DNA of 64,000 bases from Martelella mediterranea DSM 17316 (GCF_002043005.1 NZ_CP020331.1:62001-126000); one strand, 5' to 3'. Positions 48,011-55,914 are shown, numbered from the stretch's first letter. Program-made: numbers and translations. Notes: generated by a model from the sequence alone, not told the origin.

Positions 48011-48184
48011 ATGGCAAGAAACAACGATAAGAACAAAGTCTCGGCAGAACGTTCCGACGCATTGCTGGATAGCAGGACCATAGAGCTCCTCTCCCAGATC
48101 AAGCAGGAGCCTGTACCCGACCGGCTGCTCGAGCTTGCAGCGAAACTGCAACAGGCGCTGAATGAGCGGGAGGACAAATCCTGA
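48011..48184 (+). CDS. nepR: NepR-type anti-sigma factor
   Basis: A 57-residue protein, MARNNDKNKVSAERSDALLD at the start, with the NepR core EPVPDRLLELAAKLQQAL: the first helix ends in the conserved EP(I/V)PDR(L/I)L(E/D)L block that wraps EcfG. NepR holds EcfG inactive until phosphorylated PhyR binds it. GTAAGGCG precedes the ATG. It is solitary, 2.8 kb from ecfG and on the opposite strand, with no phyR in view. Confidence 0.85.
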   Translation: MARNNDKNKVSAERSDALLDSRTIELLSQIKQEPVPDRLLELAAKLQQALNEREDKS

Positions 48185-48213
48185 TAAGCCTCGTTTAACG
48201 GCGATCTCGCGGA

Positions 48214-48238
48214 AACGCCGTGCGGCTCACACGGCGTT
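48214..48238 (+). terminator. Hairpin after nepR
   Basis: Stem AACGCCGTG / CACGGCGTT with a seven-base loop, 30 nt after the nepR stop. No T-run, so termination strength is uncertain. Confidence 0.5.
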
Positions 48239-48405
48239 CGTGTATTCGGGAGCCTGTCGGTTTCATCGCATCAGAAACCTGTCCGGATTGTCTGCAAAAG
48301 TCTGAGCGTCATATGTCTGGTGGTCCTCGAGTTCTGTCTCGGTGCAGTGGGCCGAAGGATGCCATGGTACCCGATATCCCGCCTGTGAAGGCCAGGCAGG
48401 GGTAA

Positions 48406-48594
48406 CGCTCGCCCCGCATCTTCTTCATCCTTGCGGCATCTGCCGCGCTCGCCCTCGTTGCCTGGGCGACTGGGGAATTCTTCTACAATCTCGAAATCGC
48501 ACCGGAGGGACCGATGGAGAACGCCGACCTTCCGACCGTCGACAGGCAGTCGACGCCCTTCGAGGAAAGGGCACTGTCCCCGGCCAATGAGTGA
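48406..48594 (+). pseudogene. Single-pass membrane ORF lacking a start codon
   Basis: Open frame of 62 codons after a TAA at 48403-48405. It encodes a hydrophobic helix (RIFFILAASAALALVAWATG) and an acidic tail ending RALSPANE, like the small stress membrane protein at 51069-51242. No ATG, GTG or TTG precedes the helix in frame, so it is either inactivated by a start-region mutation or uses a rare start. Confidence 0.45.
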
Positions 48595-48628
48595 CAAGGA
48601 CGGGGAACGAGAAGGCCGCAGGCGCGGC

Positions 48629-48811
48629 TCAGGTTTTGTGTTCAGGTTTTCCCTTGCGCTTTCCGGATGCCAGCTCGTCAAGTTCCTTCTGCGACATTGA
48701 TTTTTCCATCTGCCGCGCCGGTCCCTTGAGGTCGCTTTTCTTCTGTTCGCCGCGTTTGGCGGCGAGCGCCGCGCCGGCGGCCTTCTGCTGAGATTTTGAA
48801 TTCGCGGGCAT
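48629..48811 (-). CDS. DUF3008 family small basic protein
   Basis: A 60-residue protein matching DUF3008 (AAGAALAAKRGEQKKSDLKG, MEKSMSQKELDELASGKRKG, ends KPEHKT). Basic, lysine-rich, probably nucleic-acid or stress associated. Preceded by GAGACGAC and an EcfG-type promoter 33 nt upstream. Confidence 0.87.
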   Translation of the reverse strand: MPANSKSQQKAAGAALAAKRGEQKKSDLKGPARQMEKSMSQKELDELASGKRKGKPEHKT

Positions 48812-48844
48812 GTCGTCTCCTTGGTCTCATTGGCCTTGCTGCCT

Positions 48845-48869
48845 AACAGGCGAGGCCGGCACATGTTCC
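48845..48869 (-). promoter_or_regulatory. EcfG-type promoter for DUF3008 gene
   Basis: Minus strand GGAAC (48869-48865), 17 nt, GTT (48847-48845). Five bases from the divergent promoter at 48875. Confidence 0.75.
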
Positions 48870-48874
48870 CGCCG

Positions 48875-48899
48875 CGAACAAAAAGCCGTTTCGGACGTT
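48875..48899 (+). promoter_or_regulatory. EcfG-like promoter with CGAAC -35
   Basis: CGAAC (48875-48879), 17 nt, GTT (48897-48899), 41 nt before the ATG at 48941. Confidence 0.6.
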
Positions 48900-48940
48900 T
48901 GGTCACACTATCGGATGCAACAATTCAAGAGGACATCCCC

Positions 48941-49228
48941 ATGGCCGATAACCGCAGTAATCAGCAACAAGACCCTTTGGATTCGCCGGTTGGCGGAGAA
49001 GCTGACGTTGAAAGCCTCGCCGAAGACATTACCTCGCGCCAGATCACAGCACAGACCTATGGTGGCGATCCGGTGGAGGACCGCCTCAAGCGTCTGAAAG
49101 ACATAGTACGTGAACTGGAAAGCCGAACCCAGGCCACCGAACGCGGCAAAGACCTCGAGCCCTTGCTTGAAGAGGCGCGTTCATCGCTCAAGATTGTGGA
49201 AAAACAGGCAGCAAGCGGCGAAGGCTAA
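48941..49228 (+). CDS. Small hydrophilic protein with helical C-terminal half
   Basis: A 95-residue protein: disordered N-terminus (MADNRSNQQQDPLDSPVGGE) then a probable coiled helix (EDRLKRLKDIVRELESRTQ, LLEEARSSLKIVEKQ). GAGGAC precedes the ATG. No family name recognised. Stress promoter upstream. Confidence 0.75.
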   Translation: MADNRSNQQQDPLDSPVGGEADVESLAEDITSRQITAQTYGGDPVEDRLKRLKDIVRELESRTQATERGKDLEPLLEEARSSLKIVEKQAASGEG

Positions 49229-49453
49229 TGGACGGCTGCATGCGCATCGGCGCACCGTGGAGACAGGGGCCTCGAAGCGCTTTTTTATGATAGGAGTGAG
49301 CAAGCTTCTGCGTAGCTCCGGATCAGGATCGGCAACGCAGCCGTGCGGCGGTTAGGGCGTAAACGGCAAACTGTTCGACGCCGTTCAAACATCGCACCAG
49401 CAGGTGGGAACGGCGGCATATTGCAGATCGAATTCGCCTAGCCGGATGACAGT

Positions 49454-49578
49454 ATGCGACCCGTTGGCTGGGACGAATTCTTTCGTCCGTTCGAGGAGAA
49501 TAACCTGGCCTTTCTCTGTCAGGAGAAGACGACGATGGCGAGACGAGTCGCTTCAACAAGTTCGTTTACCGGGCATGA
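49454..49578 (+). pseudogene. Frameshifted small protein gene
   Basis: The first frame gives MRPVGWDEFFRPFEENNLAF then LCQEK; one base short, the sequence continues in the next frame as DDDGETSRFNKFVYRA and stops at 49576-49578. Together they read like a small rhizobial protein with a WDEFF...LAFL(Y)Q...DGETSRFxKFV pattern. A single-base loss near 49525-49530 (AGAAGA) explains the break. Confidence 0.6.
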
Positions 49579-49656
49579 GGCACGACCTCTGAATGACCGC
49601 GCACCTGCCTCGCGGTCGACGCCCGTTCTGAATTTCAATAATCGAGGGAGTACTAA

Positions 49657-49830
49657 ATGCTGAAATGGGCACTGATTTTTCTGGTGATTTCACTGGTTGC
49701 CGGCTTCTTCGGCTTCACCGGGGTATCTGCCGCCGCCGCCAAAATCGCGAAAATCCTGTTCTTCATCGCAATCGCGATTTTCGTGATCCTGCTCGTGCTC
49801 GCGCTGCTGGGCATCGGCGCCGTTGTCTAG
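49657..49830 (+). CDS. DUF1328 small membrane protein
   Basis: A 57-residue protein with two membrane helices ([17 protein letters not shown], then [20 protein letters not shown]) separated by the SAAAAKIAK loop, diagnostic of DUF1328/YtjA proteins. CGAGGGAG precedes the ATG. Family members are often envelope-stress induced. Confidence 0.9.
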   Translation: MLKWALIFLVISLVAGFFGFTGVSAAAAKIAKILFFIAIAIFVILLVLALLGIGAVV

Positions 49831-49839
49831 CGCCGAGAC

Positions 49840-50883
49840 TTACGAAAGTCGCCGCGCGCCTTTCAGAAAGGCGGTGAGGCGGCTTTCGGATACGCGCAAA
49901 CCGTTGATCAGTTTTGCCGGACGCGCCGCCTGGCGCATTAGCAGCCCGCGCTCCGCCGCGTCATTGGAAAGCGCCAGCACGGCGGGATGGATGTAGCTGT
50001 TGCGGCAGATCGTCGGCGTGTTGGAAAGCTCACTTGCGGCGGCTTCCGACATGGTCCGGATAAGCGGCGTTTCGCCGTTGCGGACATCCCGCTCAGCGAC
50101 ACTAAAGGCGGCCACGGTACCGCCCCAGGTGCGGAAGGTCTTCGCCGAAAACGGTGCGCCGGCAATTTCGGCGAGATAGGCGTTCAGCTGTCCGGAATCG
50201 ATGGAACGCGGCGTGCCGTCCTCCTCCCGCCAGCCGAAGAGCTCGCGACCGGGCAGGTCCGCGATCCGCTCCAGGACACGTTGCAGGCGCGGCGCCTGCA
50301 GCCGGCGGCGCGCCCGCCGTCCCCCTTTTCCGGCAAACTCGAGCTCCAGGTGCTCGCCGAAGCGCACATGCCGCTTGAGTAGGGTCGAGGCGCCGTAGGT
50401 GCCATTTTCCTCGAGATAGGATCGGTTTCCAATTCGCAAATGCGCGGCATCGAGAAGCATTGTCATGGCGCCGAGAACGGCGCGCGGCAGATTATCGAAT
50501 TGTCCGGCATCGCGGCGGGCACGCCGACGAATCCGCGGCAGGGCCGCCGCGAAATCGACGAGCTGGTCATACTTCTTTTCCTCCCGGAGTGCCCGCCAAT
50601 CCGGATGGTAGCGATATTGCTTGCGTCCCCGGGCGACGTAGCCTGTCGCCTGCAGGTGGCCGTTGGGCCGCATGCAGATCCAGACGCGTTCGTGGGCGGG
50701 CGGGATCGCCAGCGCGTCCAGCCGCCGACGCATTGCCTTGTCCCGGACGAGGGTGCCGTCCGGCATACGGTAGCTGAAGCCGCGGCCGCGGCGTTCGCGC
50801 GAGATACCGGGCTCCCGGTCGCTGACGTAGACAAGGCCCGCCTGTTTCAGAATGAAGACCTCATCGTCCATTTCATCTTTCAC
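49840..50883 (-). CDS. Type IB DNA topoisomerase (poxvirus-like)
   Basis: A 347-residue topoisomerase IB. Catalytic elements visible: RIGNRSYLEENGTYGASTLL with the first Arg, GKGGRRARRRL Lys/Arg region, AKTFRTWGGTVAA with second Arg, and active-site Tyr in CRNSYIHPAVL. It relaxes supercoils through a 3'-phosphotyrosine. I use GTG at 50883 (GAGGAC upstream); a longer frame would extend into the divergent promoter. Common in rhizobial stress regulons. Convergent with the DUF1328 gene, 9 bp apart. Confidence 0.92.
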   Translation of the reverse strand: MKDEMDDEVFILKQAGLVYVSDREPGISRERRGRGFSYRMPDGTLVRDKAMRRRLDALAIPPAHERVWICMRPNGHLQATGYVARGRKQYRYHPDWRALREEKKYDQLVDFAAALPRIRRRARRDAGQFDNLPRAVLGAMTMLLDAAHLRIGNRSYLEENGTYGASTLLKRHVRFGEHLELEFAGKGGRRARRRLQAPRLQRVLERIADLPGRELFGWREEDGTPRSIDSGQLNAYLAEIAGAPFSAKTFRTWGGTVAAFSVAERDVRNGETPLIRTMSEAAASELSNTPTICRNSYIHPAVLALSNDAAERGLLMRQAARPAKLINGLRVSESRLTAFLKGARRLS

Positions 50884-50986
50884 CGAAGATGTCCTCGCTC
50901 CAGGGAGCATGGGAAGGATCCGAGCGTCGTCCGGCCATTGCTGCCGGCAAACGGCCGTGACGATTTGTGTGTTTCGCGCCGAAACA

Positions 50987-51011
50987 GGAACATTCGCAGA
51001 TCCTTCAAGTT
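50987..51011 (+). promoter_or_regulatory. EcfG-type promoter for small membrane protein
   Basis: GGAAC (50987-50991), 17 nt, GTT (51009-51011), 57 nt before the ATG at 51069. Confidence 0.7.
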
Positions 51012-51068
51012 CGATCAGCAATGAAACGGCATCCAATGCCGAAAGACGCGCTATGGATTGGATAAATC

Positions 51069-51242
51069 ATGTTCAAGAACGGTCTCTCCCCGCTTACTCT
51101 GGCTCTCGTGGTGGTGGTTCTGATGCTGCTGGCGGTGGTCGGTGTCTATCGGTTCAACGCGGCGCCGGTCGAAGCACCGACCCGGCATCCGCCCATCGAA
51201 GACGTGCCGCCGAGCGCCACGGGCGACGCCGACACCCCTTGA
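51069..51242 (+). CDS. Small single-pass membrane protein
   Basis: A 57-residue protein: short N-terminus, one helix (LALVVVVLMLLAVVGVYRF), then a Pro-rich acidic tail (APTRHPPIEDVPPSATG). No strong ribosome site is seen. An EcfG-type promoter is correctly placed. Same overall plan as the start-less frame at 48406-48594. Confidence 0.65.
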   Translation: MFKNGLSPLTLALVVVVLMLLAVVGVYRFNAAPVEAPTRHPPIEDVPPSATGDADTP

Positions 51243-51265
51243 GCGGGGGTCGGCGCCGATATTTC

Positions 51266-52195
51266 TCAGGCTACGCTCAGTACCACCTTGCCCTGCGTAT
51301 GCTGGTTTTCCAGAACCGCCTGAGCCTTCGCCGCGTCGGAAAGCTGAAACGTGTTCTGCACGGAAATCCGCAGCTTGCGCCGCTCGACGAGTTCGGCGAT
51401 CTCGGCGAGCTGGCCGCCGTTGGGCTTGGCCATGTAGCCGGCGGTGCGGACCTTGAACTTCGAGGCGGTTTCCCGGTCGGGCTCGCCGAGCGTGGAGACC
51501 ATGATGCCGCCTTCCTTCAGCACCTCAAACGAACGCATGCGCGTTTCGCCGCCGATCAGGTCGAACACGAGATCGACGGGGTCGAGGACGTCCTCGAAGA
51601 TTTCCGATTTGTAGTCGATGACCTGATCGGCGCCGAGCTTGCGCGCGAATTCCATGTCTTCGGGCGAGACCGTCGTCGCCACCCAGGCGCCCTTCGCCTT
51701 TGCGATCTGAACGGCAAGATGGCCGACGCCACCGCCGCCGCCATGGACGAGGACGCGCTGGCCCTCCTGAAGCCCGCCGTGATCGATGAGACCCTGCCAA
51801 GCGGTGAGGCCTGCAAGCGGCACGGCCGCGGCCTCCTCGGCGCTCAGGGATTGCGGCACGGCGGCTAGATGTTCTGCCGGAACCGCCACATACTCGGCAT
51901 AGCCGCCGCGGCTCATGTCGAGGAAGGCGAACATGCGGTCGCCGACTGCGATGTGCCCGACCCCTTCGCCGAGCGCCTCGGCCTCTCCGCAGATATCGCG
52001 GCCAAGGATCATCGGCAGCCTGTCCTCGTCAACGGCGCCGTAATCGCCGGATCGAATTTTCCAGTCTACCGGATTGACGCTCGCGGCAAGCACCTTGATC
52101 AAAACTTCACCTGTGGCCGGCTCAGGCCGCTCGACCTGCTCGAGTGACAGAACATCGGGCGTTCCGAAATCATGGATGCGGATCGCTTTCATCAT
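51266..52195 (-). CDS. Zinc-independent NADP-dependent quinone/alcohol oxidoreductase (MDR)
   Basis: A 309-residue medium-chain reductase: GroES-like N-terminus (VLIKVLAASVNPVDWKIRSG), nucleotide motif VLVHGGGGGVGHLAVQIAK near 150 and no zinc ligands, as in quinone reductases. Probably reduces quinones or reactive enones. AAAGGAGAC precedes the ATG. CGAAC-type stress promoter 49 nt upstream. Confidence 0.92.
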   Translation of the reverse strand: MMKAIRIHDFGTPDVLSLEQVERPEPATGEVLIKVLAASVNPVDWKIRSGDYGAVDEDRLPMILGRDICGEAEALGEGVGHIAVGDRMFAFLDMSRGGYAEYVAVPAEHLAAVPQSLSAEEAAAVPLAGLTAWQGLIDHGGLQEGQRVLVHGGGGGVGHLAVQIAKAKGAWVATTVSPEDMEFARKLGADQVIDYKSEIFEDVLDPVDLVFDLIGGETRMRSFEVLKEGGIMVSTLGEPDRETASKFKVRTAGYMAKPNGGQLAEIAELVERRKLRISVQNTFQLSDAAKAQAVLENQHTQGKVVLSVA

Positions 52196-52244
52196 TACCG
52201 TCTCCTTTGTGGTGCGGCGGTGGCACCGCCATCATTTGTGCCCA

Positions 52245-52269
52245 AACGATTGAAACGGCAGATTGTTCG
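52245..52269 (-). promoter_or_regulatory. EcfG-like promoter with CGAAC -35
   Basis: Minus strand CGAAC (52269-52265), 17 nt, GTT (52247-52245) for the MDR gene. Confidence 0.6.
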
Positions 52270-52298
52270 CACCGCCGCCCAAACGGCCAGGAGATTCC

Positions 52299-52323
52299 GG
52301 AACCTAACGGGATGACTTCTGTT
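52299..52323 (+). promoter_or_regulatory. EcfG-type promoter left before SDR remnant
   Basis: GGAAC (52299-52303), 17 nt, GTT (52321-52323), directed at the truncated SDR at 52391. Confidence 0.65.
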
Positions 52324-52390
52324 AGACGCCCAACCACGGATCGACCGGGGAAGCCGCGCGGCGAGCGCGCGGCAACCGGGGCCCAAACAG

Positions 52391-52645
52391 GAGGAACTGA
52401 AGGACACGGGCGTGACCGTCACCTGCCTGATGCCCGGCGCCACCGACACCGCGATTGGCCAGGGCGAGAAGGATGATCCGAAAAAGGTTGCCAGGGCCGG
52501 CTATGAAGCGATGAGGGCAGGGGAGGGCGATGTCGTCGGGGGCTGGAAAAACAAGGCCATGGCCGCTGCTTCCGGCATGGTGTCGAGTGAAAGGCTGGCG
52601 GCCCAGCACCGCAAGATGGCCGAACCGGGCTCCGGCAAAAGCTGA
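52391..52645 (+). pseudogene. 5'-truncated SDR gene
   Basis: Only the C-terminal part of an SDR remains: EELKDTGVTVTCLMPGATDT, then DDPKKVARAGYEAMRAGEGD and AAQHRKMAEPGSGKS. The nucleotide-binding and catalytic parts are absent, and about a dozen residues normally following TDT appear deleted (TDT runs straight into AIGQGEKDD). The upstream promoter is intact, so the deletion removed the 5' coding part. Confidence 0.75.
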
Positions 52646-52758
52646 GCGCAAGGGGTAGCGGCGCGGTGGCTCTTGACCCCCTGAATGGATTAAGGAAACC
52701 TCCGGCCCCAGAGGCCGGAGGCGACGTCCTCAGATTTTGCTGACGGCGTCCTTGCCCT

Positions 52759-53604
52759 TCATGCCATCGCGGCTGTGCTCAAGATCGAGATCCGTCTCGG
52801 CTCGGCTTTCAGTTCGTCCGGAACCATCTGGCCGGGGCCGCCCTTGGCGATCGTCGTGCCGCCGTCAACATACCACAGCGCGCCGGTGACGTTCGACGCC
52901 TCGTCGGAAGCGATGAAGGCGTAGACATTGGCGATTTCCTCCGGCGTGCCCCGGCGTCCGAGCACGGTGCCCGCGAGCGTCATCTTCTCCATCTGATCGT
53001 TCATCGGGCCAGTATCGGTGTGGGTCCAGGCTGTATCCACCGGTCCCGGGCAGACACAGTTCGCCCGCACGCCGTATTTGCCCTGTTCGAACGCGACGCC
53101 GCGCATGAAGGCGTGCACGAAGCCCTTGGTCCCGCCGTAGGGCGTGTTGTTTGCTTCGCCGACCTCCCCGGCTTCCGAGCCGGCGGAAATCACGACGCCG
53201 TGCGTCTCCTGCAGATGCGGAAGCGCGTATTTGGTCATCAGGAATACCGAGCGGACGTTATCGGTTATGGTACGGTCGAAATTCTCGACGGAATAGTCCT
53301 GGCACTCAGCGGCCTCGAGAAACACCCCCGCATTGTTGATCAGGATGTCGAGACGATCATAACGCTTGATGGCTTCCGCGACGCAGGTCTCGGCAACGCC
53401 ATGGTCGCCGAGATCACCGGGGAAGGTCTCCGCCTCGCCGCCCTTGTCGCGGATGGCGGCGGCGACGTCATCGATAGGGTCGCCGGGTAGGCCGGCAAGC
53501 AGCAGCCTCGCGCCCTCCCTGGCGAATTTGTGCGCGATGGCCTCTCCGATCCCTGTTCCGGCTCCGGTAATGAGGGCGATCTTTCCGTCCAATCGTCCAG
53601 CCAT
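52759..53604 (-). CDS. SDR family oxidoreductase
   Basis: A 281-residue SDR: TGAGTGIGEA near residue 14, NNAGVFLEA, catalytic region NNTPYGGTKGF (Tyr-x-x-x-Lys), VCPGPVDTAW and VDGGTTIAKG. The C-terminal 25 residues extend beyond the usual fold. GGAAAGGAC precedes the ATG. Stress promoter 36 nt upstream. Substrate unknown. Confidence 0.92.
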   Translation of the reverse strand: MAGRLDGKIALITGAGTGIGEAIAHKFAREGARLLLAGLPGDPIDDVAAAIRDKGGEAETFPGDLGDHGVAETCVAEAIKRYDRLDILINNAGVFLEAAECQDYSVENFDRTITDNVRSVFLMTKYALPHLQETHGVVISAGSEAGEVGEANNTPYGGTKGFVHAFMRGVAFEQGKYGVRANCVCPGPVDTAWTHTDTGPMNDQMEKMTLAGTVLGRRGTPEEIANVYAFIASDEASNVTGALWYVDGGTTIAKGGPGQMVPDELKAEPRRISILSTAAMA

Positions 53605-53640
53605 GATTTTGTCCTTTCCTGATTGATGGTTCGCCCGCCC

Positions 53641-53665
53641 AACTTCACGGGATGGACGATGTTCC
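53641..53665 (-). promoter_or_regulatory. EcfG-type promoter for SDR 52759-53604
   Basis: Minus strand GGAAC (53665-53661), 17 nt, GTT (53643-53641). Confidence 0.75.
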
Positions 53666-53685
53666 GAGAAATGACGGGAAGGCGA

Positions 53686-53796
53686 TCAGGACAGGACCAG
53701 CCAGATTGGGTAACCGAGGGCAAGCATCGCCGCCACGCCGATCAGCCAGTAGCAGACGAACCAGCACAGACGCTTCAGCCACTTCCGTTGGGGCAT
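53686..53796 (-). CDS. DUF2474/CydX-like small membrane protein
   Basis: A 36-residue protein (MPQRKWLKRLCWFVCYWLIG at the start; ends PIWLVLS) with one membrane helix. It matches the DUF2474 pattern of tiny proteins encoded just after cydB and thought to stabilise cytochrome bd. The ATG overlaps the cydB-tail stop (TGATG). The frame is intact although the oxidase gene upstream is not. Confidence 0.7.
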   Translation of the reverse strand: MPQRKWLKRLCWFVCYWLIGVAAMLALGYPIWLVLS

Positions 53797-53918
53797 CAGT
53801 GATAGCCTTTGGAGAGGTCAACGTGGCCTCTGAAAACCCAGTAAGCATAGGCGGTATAGGCGAGGATAATCGGGATCAGGGCCAGCGCGCCCACCAGCAG
53901 GAAACGCAGGGAACTCTC
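53796..53918 (-). pseudogene. cydB 3' remnant
   Basis: About 40 codons of the C-terminus of cytochrome bd subunit II remain: SSLRFLLVGALALIPIILAY, then AYWVFRGHVDLSKGYH and stop. Typical CydB tails read YWVFRGKV...GYH. Upstream of about 53920 the homology stops; no cydA or remaining cydB is present in the window. Confidence 0.7.
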
Positions 53919-54018
53919 CGTCGCGGCACCAGCGCCGAAAAGAAGACCGTCGGCCAGCCGAACCAGCGATCGAAATCGACCCGGTTGGCGCTGCCACGCC
54001 ATCGCTGTTGCCGCCGGA

Positions 54019-54087
54019 TTATTTCCTTGCGAATTGCGGCTTGGCATCCTTTTCGATGCGCTTCTTGGACTTCGAATGATCGGACAT
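54019..54087 (-). CDS. Possible 22-residue basic peptide
   Basis: A short frame, MSDHSKSKKRIEKDAKPQFA and two more residues, follows a good GGAGGGAGC ribosome site. Highly charged and plausible as a small stress protein or a truncated gene start next to the cydB deletion. No promoter identified. Confidence 0.3.
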   Translation of the reverse strand: MSDHSKSKKRIEKDAKPQFARK

Positions 54088-54238
54088 GCTCCCTCCACGG
54101 GTTTTTGTACCGGCTTTGCTGTTGATCCACTGTCGACAGTGCCCGCCGCTTCCGCGCGGCGGGCTGTCTCCAACCGGTGAGGTGGAGAAAGGTTCCGGAG
54201 GTGCCGCAAACCGCGCCTTTCGGATGAGCCGCAGCAGC

Positions 54239-54679
54239 CTATCGCGGAACGATGCTTACACCGCCGTCCGATTCGAGAACCGCCGATTTGATCTGGTCAA
54301 GGCGTTCCAGCCCGTGGAGCTGTCGCGCTGTCGCCAGGACATCCTCCAGGCTCACCCGGGACCGTTTCAACGCTCTCAGGTCAGGTCTACCGTCGGATAT
54401 CAGCACGGTCGGGGTACCATCGAGGAACAATGCAAGCCTTGGCGTCCACCGTTTGACGTAGGAAAGACCGACATCAATCGTGAACAGAACGATGATGAGA
54501 ATGACAGCATTGGTAATCGAGAAGTCGTCACCGAGAAGCGCCTGCTGTGTAGTCTCCGCCACGATCAGCAGAAGGACAAAGTCAAAGGGCGTCATCTGGG
54601 CCACGGCGCGCCGGCCGGAAAAACGCAGGATCGCCAGCAAGGCGATATAGATGGCGAAGCCGCGGATAACGGTTTCCAT
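54239..54679 (-). CDS. DUF421 (YetF-like) membrane protein
   Basis: A 146-residue protein with N-terminal membrane helices (AIYIALLAILRFSGRRAVAQ, FDFVLLLIVAE) and a cytoplasmic DUF421 domain (TVLISDGRPDLRALKRSRVS, LDQIKSAVLESDGGVSIVP). GTGAGGTC precedes the ATG at 54679. Located 7 bp after 54687-55244, presumably one transcript. Role in envelope stress unknown. Confidence 0.9.
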   Translation of the reverse strand: METVIRGFAIYIALLAILRFSGRRAVAQMTPFDFVLLLIVAETTQQALLGDDFSITNAVILIIVLFTIDVGLSYVKRWTPRLALFLDGTPTVLISDGRPDLRALKRSRVSLEDVLATARQLHGLERLDQIKSAVLESDGGVSIVPR

Positions 54680-54686
54680 GGTGACC

Positions 54687-55244
54687 TCACGGCAAAACCA
54701 ATGTTGAGAATTGTACGGGCGCTTCTCCGTCAACGGAGATGGCAAAACGCTTCCGGCCTGGCGATTGGGCGCGAATGTCGATGACGAGGGAGCCCCGCTG
54801 ATCGCCATTAGTGGCGATTGCCAGCTTATGACCGCCTTCGGCGAGCTCCGTATGCATCGGAGTCGGCTGGATGCTCTCGATCTGAAAGGCCTCGCGGAAC
54901 GCGGCGCTGAGCAGGACGGTATGTCCAGCAAGGGCTTGATCAAAATCGATCCTCATCCTGTCGGAAGTCTGCCAGCGCGTCACGGCGGGGAGCTGAATGG
55001 TCGCCGTGTCGCTGCTCTTTGTGGTGGCAGAGAAAGGGCCGCCGGCCCCGGTGAAGCCGAGCACTGCCAACAGAACGAAACCGATAAATCCGAGCCAGGC
55101 GCACCTTTCCGCAAACCAGAACCGCTCCTGAAAGGTCCGGTTCTCGTTAAGCTGCAGGCCATCGGGCCGGATCGGCGGGGTGTGGCGATCGGTGGGCGAA
55201 CGGGCCTCCGTGAGGCTGGATATGCCGGTCTGTCGCTTTCCCAT
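54687..55244 (-). CDS. Membrane-anchored hypothetical protein
   Basis: A 185-residue protein: cytoplasmic N-terminus, one helix (CAWLGFIGFVLLAVLGFTGA, about 50-68) and an extracytoplasmic beta-rich domain (FDQALAGHTVLLSAAFREAF, GSLVIDIRAQSPGRKRFAIS). No family recognised. It is the first gene of an operon with the DUF421 gene and has a consensus EcfG-type promoter. Confidence 0.75.
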   Translation of the reverse strand: MGKRQTGISSLTEARSPTDRHTPPIRPDGLQLNENRTFQERFWFAERCAWLGFIGFVLLAVLGFTGAGGPFSATTKSSDTATIQLPAVTRWQTSDRMRIDFDQALAGHTVLLSAAFREAFQIESIQPTPMHTELAEGGHKLAIATNGDQRGSLVIDIRAQSPGRKRFAISVDGEAPVQFSTLVLP

Positions 55245-55311
55245 GCATTTTCTCTGTATGGCTCAAAGTCTGATAGAGCGTGAGCGGGCAATTGCGCCTG
55301 TACACACAAAA

Positions 55312-55337
55312 AACGATCATATCGGTTCGAATGTTCC
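55312..55337 (-). promoter_or_regulatory. EcfG-type promoter of DUF421 operon
   Basis: Minus strand GGAAC (55337-55333), 18 nt, GTT (55314-55312) with C before it and T-run after (CGTTTT). Confidence 0.75.
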
Positions 55338-55614
55338 TCGCTCGCAGGCCGATGCCGGTTGACGCCCCGCAACGACGCCGCCCGGATATCGGCCACGCCT
55401 TGTCCCTGCTTGGCTGGAGTCCCGTGACGGAGCTTTCAGACTGAAACAGACGACCGATTGGTTCCGTGGAAGCATCTCCGTACTTCCGGTGCATGCAGGC
55501 GGCGCAGGCCGGACTCCCGCGCCCGCCCTGTCGACAAATGCCGAGCGGCGCTGACGAAAGAGGGCGGACCGTTTTGGAAAACGATTCGCCTCTCCCCGAA
55601 TGACAGCAATCCTC
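55338..55614. other. Short gene-free interval
   Basis: No credible gene, promoter or strong hairpin seen between the DUF421 operon promoter and the convergent end of the next minus-strand gene. Confidence 0.4.
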
Positions 55615-55914
55615 CTATTTCCGGTCCTTGACCCGGTGAGGCTTTCCATCTCTGGCGGTTTGCGCCCCCACCTTGTCCGCCTGCTTCTCGACGCCGTAGG
55701 GCGATGGGCTGGCGGCGCCAAGATCGGCGGAATCGCCGACGCGCTGGGAAAGCGGCTGGTCGGCGTCGTCTGCGGTCGGCGACGTCTCGCCTTTTTTCCA
55801 GACCTCTTTCGGTTTCTTGAGGTCGCTGGCCTTAGCAGAGGCTTTTGGCCTTTCGTGCTCCGTCTGCGGTGCGGGAAGCGGGCCCCTCGCAGGGCTCGCT
55901 TTCGGATCAACCAT
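55615..55914 (-). CDS. Low-complexity charged protein
   Basis: A 99-residue Lys/Ala/Pro-rich protein (MVDPKASPARGPLPAPQTEH at the start; KKPKEVWKKGE in the middle). GAGAGGAG precedes the ATG at 55914; an upstream ATG lacks support. Likely disordered; no family recognised. Confidence 0.6.
   Translation of the reverse strand: MVDPKASPARGPLPAPQTEHERPKASAKASDLKKPKEVWKKGETSPTADDADQPLSQRVGDSADLGAASPSPYGVEKQADKVGAQTARDGKPHRVKDRK

Noticed and set aside
47845..48177. 110-codon minus-strand frame over nepR
   Set aside because: Ser/Arg-rich antisense frame; the plus strand encodes a clear NepR.
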